DNA of 32,784 nt from an uncultured Bacilli bacterium (GTDB lineage Bacteria; Bacillota_I; Bacilli_A; RF39; UBA660): positions 1 through 32,784 of the forward strand of contig CALVRH010000014.1 in NCBI GenBank assembly GCA_944358535.1, written 5' to 3'. The notes beneath the pieces are model-generated. The model had not been told where the DNA came from. It ran no database searches and saw only the letters and a program-made list of their open reading frames with translations. The translations under genes were made by a program, and so were the position numbers. Numbering within the stretch: the stretch's first letter is position 1; every line of letters begins with the position of its first letter. Of the stretch, positions 26,941 through 32,784 are shown one piece after another.

Positions 26941-27930
26941 TCACCTACCTATATTCTCCTTAATGTAATTAAGTAATGCTTCAGCCCGTCCATATTCCAT
27001 TCTTTTTGGACCAATCAAAGCAATCGTTCCTTCTTCACCATCTTTGTAAAAACTCGTTTTAATAATTGATACATCATCATCAATCGAATTTTCACTTCCA
27101 ATATAAACCTTAATCTCATCATCATCAGTCTTAATACTCTTGATAAGATCTTTATCCTCAAACTTATTTAGTAAAGTTCGAATCTTACTAACATCATCAA
27201 ATTCAGGTTCCATTAATAAATTATTCGTTCCACTCATTCTAATATGTGGCTTAGCCGAAAAATCACTAAACGCATTATAAAATGCATTGTATAAAGCTTC
27301 ATGTTCTTTAACATAACGGTTAATTATCGGTTTAACCTCAAACTCTAAAACCTGACTTACTTCATCAATTGGAACACCTACGATTAATTTACTAATAATA
27401 TCAATAGTCTGCTTAACTTCAGCTTTACTAACATTACCATCAATAACTACATTACGGTTTTCTACATGTCCTTTATCGGTAATTACAATAGCAATCATTT
27501 TATTATCATCTATCGGCACTACCTCAACCTTCGCAATTTTATTGTCACTAGAAGAATGACCTAAAACTATAGCTGTGTAATGCGTAAGTTCTGAAACAAT
27601 TTCCATACTTTTTGTAATCGCATCAGAAAGAACTAATGCATTATTTGAAAATATCTGTTTCAATTTTAACATATCCTCACCATTAAGTTCTTTAGGTACC
27701 ATAATATTATCAACATAATATCTGTACCCTTTATCACTTGGAACTCTACCAGATGAAATATGTGTCTTTTGAATTAAAGAAAGTCCTTCAAGAGCTGCCA
27801 TCTCATTTCTAACCGTTGCACTCGAACACTTCATCTTCTTACATAAAGCCTTAGAACTAACCGGTGTCGCTGTCTTAATATAATTTTCAACAATTAATTT
27901 TAATAATTCTTCTTGCCTTTTCGATAGCAT
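26941..27930 (-). CDS. hrcA: Heat-inducible transcription repressor HrcA
   Basis: HrcA binds CIRCE operators and represses the chaperone genes; GroEL normally keeps it active. The 329-residue protein has the N-terminal winged helix (LSKRQEELLKLIVENYIKTA, then SSATVRNEMAALEGLSLIQKTHISSGRVPSDKGYRYYVD), a GAF-like middle domain and the C-terminal IGPKRMEYGRAEALLNYI signature. GAGGTGATTA precedes the ATG at 27930. It heads its own operon behind two CIRCE elements, so it is autoregulated. Confidence 0.97.
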   Translation of the reverse strand: MLSKRQEELLKLIVENYIKTATPVSSKALCKKMKCSSATVRNEMAALEGLSLIQKTHISSGRVPSDKGYRYYVDNIMVPKELNGEDMLKLKQIFSNNALVLSDAITKSMEIVSELTHYTAIVLGHSSSDNKIAKVEVVPIDDNKMIAIVITDKGHVENRNVVIDGNVSKAEVKQTIDIISKLIVGVPIDEVSQVLEFEVKPIINRYVKEHEALYNAFYNAFSDFSAKPHIRMSGTNNLLMEPEFDDVSKIRTLLNKFEDKDLIKSIKTDDDEIKVYIGSENSIDDDVSIIKTSFYKDGEEGTIALIGPKRMEYGRAEALLNYIKENIGR

Positions 27931-27943
27931 TTAATCACCTCTT

Positions 27944-27970
27944 TTAGCACTCTTTTTATCTGATTGCTAC
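27944..27970. promoter_or_regulatory. CIRCE operator 1 (proximal to hrcA)
   Basis: TTAGCACTC, a 9-bp spacer, then GATTGCTAC. The first arm is perfect and the second has 7 of 9 consensus bases. It lies between the -10 box and the ribosome site. Confidence 0.85.
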
Positions 27971-27973
27971 TTC

Positions 27974-28002
27974 ATTATAACATTGTATTCTAGCACTGTC
28001 AA
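27974..28002 (-). promoter_or_regulatory. Promoter of the hrcA operon
   Basis: On the minus strand a perfect TTGACA (27997-28002), a 17-bp spacer and a perfect TATAAT (27974-27979). The -35 box overlaps the second CIRCE. Confidence 0.93.
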
Positions 28003-28016
28003 TATATGACTGCTAA
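27990..28016. promoter_or_regulatory. CIRCE operator 2 (over the -35 box)
   Basis: CTAGCACTG, a 9-bp spacer, then GACTGCTAA. The arms have 7 and 8 of 9 consensus bases. Together with CIRCE 1 it brackets the promoter. Confidence 0.8.
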
Positions 28017-28071
28017 AAAACTACATTTTTTTTCAAAAAACCAAAAACCATTACAAAAAACAAACTATAAA

Positions 28072-28090
28072 ACGACCGCTTCGCGGTCGT
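28072..28090 (-). terminator. Stable hairpin with GCGAAGC-type loop
   Basis: An 8-bp perfect stem (acgaccgc 28072-28079, gcggtcgt 28083-28090) with a three-base loop reads CGCGAAGCG on the minus strand, followed by TTTTATAG. It probably terminates leftward transcription from the degenerate frame at 28099-28386. Confidence 0.65.
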
Positions 28091-28098
28091 ACAAATAA

Positions 28099-28386
28099 TC
28101 ATTCCAATATGTTTTTAACAATATATAAATATTTTTTATAATTGTTATTATCAAAATTTTTACTTCTAATAATTTCTAAGTTATCAATAACTTTATAACT
28201 AATTTGATAAATATCTAATAATTTAAAACTATTTGTAAATTTAATTAATTTTAATATTTCTTTATCATAACTAAAACTATAATATTTTTCTTTTCTTTTA
28301 ATAATTATTAAATCTCTTTTGTGTAATTTTTTTAAAAATACATATCTATTATACGCACTTAACTTAACACCACCACCTTTATTGTT
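28099..28386 (-). pseudogene. Open frame of ~95 codons without a normal start codon, possible gene remnant
   Basis: On the minus strand a frame runs without stop from 28386 to the TGA at 28099-28101 and would encode a basic, Tyr/Lys/Ile-rich peptide (containing KLSAYNRYVFLKKL and KYLYIVKNILE). No ATG, GTG or TTG lies in frame near the beginning, although AAAGGTGGTG resembles a ribosome site. I recognise no family. In such AT-rich DNA a chance frame is possible. The whole gap 27931-28476 otherwise holds only the hrcA control region and stable hairpins. Confidence 0.3.
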
Positions 28387-28435
28387 TTATCCTTTACATT
28401 TTGTTTACAGTTTGTTTGTCTTGAAATTTGGGCCG

Positions 28436-28472
28436 GTCCCCGTAAGACTTCGCCTTACAGGGGACGCTTCGC
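28436..28472. other. GC-rich hairpins just downstream of the surface-protein gene
   Basis: An 11-bp stem with one bulge (28436-28446 with 28454-28465) carries a GC-GAA-GT loop on the minus strand, and a second mini-hairpin GCGAAGC lies at 28466-28472. They start 4 nt after the stop codon. No T-tract follows, so this is not an ordinary terminator. The local GC content is far above the surroundings. Confidence 0.75.
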
Positions 28473-28476
28473 TGTT

Positions 28477-29415
28477 CTATCCAAGTTGAAATGGATTTCC
28501 TTGACTTCCATCTCCTCCTGTAATTTGTGTTTCGGATGTGAGATATAAGACTGGGCGGACCACAATGGAGTTGGTCACGTGGCGGTTCGCATTGACAAAG
28601 CCAGTACTGAGCAAATAGGCCGCAAAATAACTACTACCGGCATTAGGAGCCTGTAACCATTCATCTACTCTACTAAATAAGTAATCACTGTTTTTACAAC
28701 TACTATTATAATTTCCAAGTGCGGTTGATAAACAGCTACTTCCGGCCGCATACCCATAATCACTTGGATACATTAATCCTATATATTGTGTTGTACTTGC
28801 TGGGTTTCCACTATATACTTGACTGCTATCTCTTTCGGCATTATAGTAGCCACTTGCTGTTAGTGTTTGATAATTATCTTGAGTTGCTCCTCCTAGATAA
28901 TATGTCTCTTCTGATATCATATTTTTATATGTTCCATCTATACTATTATAATATTCTCCATTTAAATAACTTTTTAATGATGCATTATTCCAATTATTGT
29001 TATTAGTTGAATTCCATCGCATACTACCAATACTTTCATTTCTTATTATTTTTATTTTTCCATCTATTACTCCTAGTATTCTCCATAACTCATTATTAAA
29101 ATTTACATAATTATTTGGATTTTTTCCATAATATCTTATATCTCCATGTTCATCTTTATACAGTTCATCTGGATTACTTGGTAACAAATCTGTTATTGTT
29201 TCTCCACCAGTCTTAGGTGGAAAACATACTCCATATAGTTCATCTATCGCATCTTGAACATTGGTTGATTGTAAACCACTCACGCTATTATCATATGTTG
29301 TTTGATTAGATGGAAAATATGTCGCTGCTATTACGCTTATACTTAAGGTTGTTATTAATCCTAATATAAATCCTATTAAATATTTCTTTGAAAATTCTTT
29401 TATTTTTTCTTTCAT
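28477..29415 (-). CDS. Membrane-anchored surface protein, DUF6273-like
   Basis: A 312-residue protein starting at the ATG at 29415 (GGAGAGG upstream). A basic N-terminus and one hydrophobic helix (about residues 10-32, YLIGFILGLITTLSISVIAA) form a signal anchor. A segment VSGLQSTNVQDAIDELYG follows, then a domain with NFNNELWRILGVIDGKIKIIRNE, NNASLKSYLNGEYYNSI, GLMYPSDYGYAAGSSC and the C-terminal VVRPVLYLTS, as in DUF6273-type extracellular proteins of gut Firmicutes. The function is unknown. Codons 28540-28623 are strikingly G/C-ending (19 of 28), unlike the rest of the gene, with many NNC codons just before the RPVL motif. Its promoter region contains 18 consecutive Ts. Confidence 0.82.
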   Translation of the reverse strand: MKEKIKEFSKKYLIGFILGLITTLSISVIAATYFPSNQTTYDNSVSGLQSTNVQDAIDELYGVCFPPKTGGETITDLLPSNPDELYKDEHGDIRYYGKNPNNYVNFNNELWRILGVIDGKIKIIRNESIGSMRWNSTNNNNWNNASLKSYLNGEYYNSIDGTYKNMISEETYYLGGATQDNYQTLTASGYYNAERDSSQVYSGNPASTTQYIGLMYPSDYGYAAGSSCLSTALGNYNSSCKNSDYLFSRVDEWLQAPNAGSSYFAAYLLSTGFVNANRHVTNSIVVRPVLYLTSETQITGGDGSQGNPFQLG

Positions 29416-29448
29416 GACTACCTCTCCTATCTTATCCATATTCAAGAT

Positions 29449-29477
29449 ATCATAAAAAAAAAAAAAAAAAACAAGTA
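29449..29477 (-). promoter_or_regulatory. Probable promoter with an 18-nt T-run as spacer
   Basis: Plus strand 29454-29471 is 18 consecutive As. On the minus strand the T-run ends in TATGAT (29449-29454), a fair -10 box about 34 bp upstream of the start, so the run occupies the spacer and any -35 box would lie at its far end. Slippage would change the spacing. No strong -35 hexamer is visible. Confidence 0.5.
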
Positions 29478-29584
29478 ATATTTTCGGTAGATAAATAATG
29501 TTAATTCCATATTATTTATATTTAATAATTAAATTAATTATAAGATTTTTTAGTAATTTAAAAAACTATTTTGCAAACTACCCA

Positions 29585-29618
29585 AAACAAAAATGTAGGT
29601 AAGTCATTCCTACATTTT

Positions 29619-29619
<1 letters not shown>
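29585..29619 (-). terminator. ligA terminator
   Basis: An 11-bp perfect stem (aaaaatgtagg 29589-29599, cctacattttt 29609-29619) overlaps the ligA stop codon, and the tail is GTTTTGG on the minus strand. Confidence 0.9.
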
Positions 29620-31652
<2,033 letters not shown>

Positions 31653-31671
31653 TTAAAAAAAATAATAAAAA

Positions 31672-31701
31672 CGTACAAAATGTACGAAAGCATAATATAA
31701 T
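31672..31701 (+). promoter_or_regulatory. Promoter with palindrome for the plus-strand ATPase
   Basis: A perfect TATAAT (31696-31701) lies 18 nt before the ATG at 31720. The -35 region is covered by a perfect palindrome, cgtaca-aaa-tgtacg (31672-31686), a candidate operator. Confidence 0.6.
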
Positions 31702-31719
31702 GATATTGAGGTGACCAAA

Positions 31720-32241
31720 ATGTATAGAAAAATTGAAAAAGAATTATTAAATTGGAAAAAAGATTCAAAAACGCCATTAATGTTAATTGGAGCAAGACAA
31801 ACAGGAAAAACTTATATTTTAGAAAAATTTGCCAAAGAAAATTTTAAAAACTACGTTTATATTAATTTAGAAAAAGAAAAAGAAATTTCCAGTATCTTCG
31901 ATGCCACAATTGACCCCAAAGAAATTATTCAAAAAATAGAAATGTTTAAAAAAATAGATTTTGACATCGAAAACACCTTATTATTTTTAGATGAAATTCA
32001 GGTAAATGAAAACGCCATTACCTCATTAAAATATTTCTGTGAAAGTGATGAAAACTATAAAATTGTCTGTGCTGGTTCATTACTGGGAGTTAAGATAAAT
32101 AGATTTCACTCATCATTTCCTGTTGGAAAAGTTACAATTAAATATTTATATCCGATGAATTTTGAAGAATTTTTAATTGCTAATAATGAAAAAAAACTAA
32201 TTGAAGAAAGAACAAAATACCAAAATAAATTTTGGCATTAG
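31720..32241 (+). pseudogene. AAA/DUF4143 ATPase, truncated at an IS200/IS605-type element
   Basis: The only clear plus-strand gene. From the ATG at 31720 (GAGGTGA upstream) it encodes the first ~165 residues of an AAA_14/DUF4143 ATPase resembling the one at 14229: Walker A GARQTGKT, FAKENFKNYVYINLEKE, Walker B LLFLDEIQ, the CAGSLLG sensor and YPMNFEEFLIANNEKKLIEE. Homology ends there, and the frame runs a few odd codons (RTKYQNKFWH) to a stop in sequence that belongs to the end of a mobile element. About 280 residues including the DUF4143 domain are missing or lie beyond the element. Promoter and ribosome site are intact, so a truncated protein could still be made. Confidence 0.85.
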
Positions 32242-32400
32242 CTTACCTCACGGTAAGCTTTTTCTACTTCACAGAAACCTAAGGCTTCTCCATAGACCAG
32301 TATCGGATAGTCGCTACCCTAATTTATATTATTTATTTACCAAAATTTATTGATTAAATAGATTGCTCTAGATATAACATGTATTTTTCTAAACCTTTGA
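32225..32400 (-). ncRNA. Probable omega RNA (TnpB guide RNA scaffold)
   Basis: From the 3' end of tnpB to the element end the minus strand is structured. It has a 12-bp long-range pairing (ccaaaatttatt at 32339-32350 with aataaattttgg at 32225-32236), a 8-bp perfect hairpin at 32238-32257 and GC-richer blocks between (32268-32320). In characterised IS200/IS605 elements the omega RNA is made from exactly this place and ends with a guide copied from the flanking DNA. The bounds are approximate. Confidence 0.55.
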
Positions 32401-32784
32401 ACATTATATTAACTGCTGCATTATAATCACGTTCATGCTCTGTATGACATACTGGACATTCCCATTTCCTTATACTTAAATTTTTTACTTCCTTATTTTG
32501 ATAATTACAAACATTGCAAAGTTGACTACTTGGATAATATCTGTCTATTTGTATTAGTTTTTTATTATTAAAGTTAGCTTTATATTTAAGTACTCTGATA
32601 ATTTCTGAAATAGGATTTTCGTTTAAGCCTTTAGCTACATAGTGATTCTTCTGCATACTTCTTACATCTAAATCTTCAGTTACTATAATGTCATTTTCGT
32701 TTATTAATTTATTTGTTATATCATGTATCATATGTTTTCTTGCATTTCTTATTTTTTGATATAATCTTTGTATTTTTAGTTTCA
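32354..32784 (-). CDS. tnpB: RNA-guided nuclease TnpB, C-terminal part (runs off the right edge)
   Basis: IS200/IS605 TnpB is an omega-RNA-guided DNA nuclease. The 143 C-terminal residues present include the RuvC glutamate (IIVTEDLDV), the region YPSSQLCNVC with a zinc finger of two CxxC pairs (CNVC and CPVC), and the last RuvC aspartate in ERDYNAAVNI. The frame is open to the edge (KLKIQRLYQKIRNARKHMIHD...), so the Met at 32731 is internal. The visible catalytic residues are intact, so this part is not degraded. The gene is convergent with the broken ATPase gene. Confidence 0.92.
   Translation of the reverse strand, partial: KLKIQRLYQKIRNARKHMIHDITNKLINENDIIVTEDLDVRSMQKNHYVAKGLNENPISEIIRVLKYKANFNNKKLIQIDRYYPSSQLCNVCNYQNKEVKNLSIRKWECPVCHTEHERDYNAAVNIMFKGLEKYMLYLEQSI

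Larger units (their letters stand above)
32215..32784 (-). mobile_element. IS200/IS605-type element, right end and tnpB (left end outside the window)
   Basis: The element's tnpB reads leftwards, so the end seen here is the right end. It carries the subterminal perfect hairpin agcttacc-tcac-ggtaagct (32238-32257) typical of these elements, followed by the omega RNA region. The exact junction lies between about 32205 and 32238. No target duplication is expected for this family. No tnpA is visible in the part present. Confidence 0.75.

Noticed and set aside
26704-26976. Plus-strand frames opposite the GrpE tail, rich in His/Tyr or Met/Phe
   Set aside because: They are the antisense of the His/Lys codon repeats of grpE and have no ribosome site of their own.
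28099-28386. Confident small gene in the gap
   Set aside because: No in-frame start codon and no recognisable family; kept only as a low-confidence remnant.
28436-28472. Rho-independent terminator of the surface-protein gene
   Set aside because: The stem is strong, but the following minus-strand sequence is GGCCCAAATTTC and not a T-tract.

Overview
The window is AT-rich (by eye roughly 30% GC) and densely coded, and almost every gene lies on the minus strand. It looks like a chromosome segment of a low-GC Firmicute, most likely an uncultivated gut Bacilli or RF39/Erysipelotrichia-like lineage with a small genome. The evidence is a type-B (Bacillus-like) RNase P RNA next to gpsB, an HrcA/CIRCE heat-shock operon, a Bacillus-type LexA box at recA, strong AGGAGG ribosome sites, and TGA used as an ordinary stop (so not the Mycoplasma code). 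The taxon is inference; the family assignments rest on motifs read in the translations.

Layout from left to right. 1-4.8 kb: the start of a proline-rich tandem-repeat protein that runs off the left edge, recA with its own SOS promoter, pgsA, a RodZ-like protein, rnpB, gpsB and two adjacent DUF4116 repeat proteins. 4.8-8.9 kb: a short alanyl-tRNA synthetase lacking the C-terminal domain, a dNMP-kinase-like gene, an AI-2E family permease and frr. 9.1-15.6 kb: two AAA/DUF4143 ATPases on either side of an operon of lactaldehyde reductase (fucO), a FIST-domain sensor protein and an aldehyde dehydrogenase. 15.8-19.1 kb: pflB, pflA and an ArsC/Spx-like gene for anaerobic pyruvate cleavage. 19.2-21.2 kb: two paralogous ORF6N DNA-binding proteins, the second frameshifted. 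21.5-28.0 kb: the heat-shock operon hrcA-grpE-dnaK-pepF-dnaJ behind a double CIRCE. 28.0-29.6 kb: a noncoding or degenerate stretch with very stable hairpins and a membrane-anchored DUF6273-like surface protein. 29.6-32.8 kb: ligA, then a plus-strand ATPase gene that is broken where an IS200/IS605-type element (tnpB with a probable omega RNA) begins and runs off the right edge.

Functionally, the core genes cover DNA repair and replication (recA, ligA), envelope and division (pgsA, rodZ, gpsB), translation (alaS, frr, rnpB), proteostasis (hrcA operon) and fermentation (pfl, fucO/ALDH). The accessory layer is the most interesting part: three DUF4143 ATPases in different states of decay, an ORF6N pair carrying a covarying intragenic palindrome, a surface protein whose C-terminus looks like the variable region of a diversity-generating retroelement and whose promoter region carries an 18-nt homopolymer, a GrpE with a His/Cys-rich tail, and the TnpB element.
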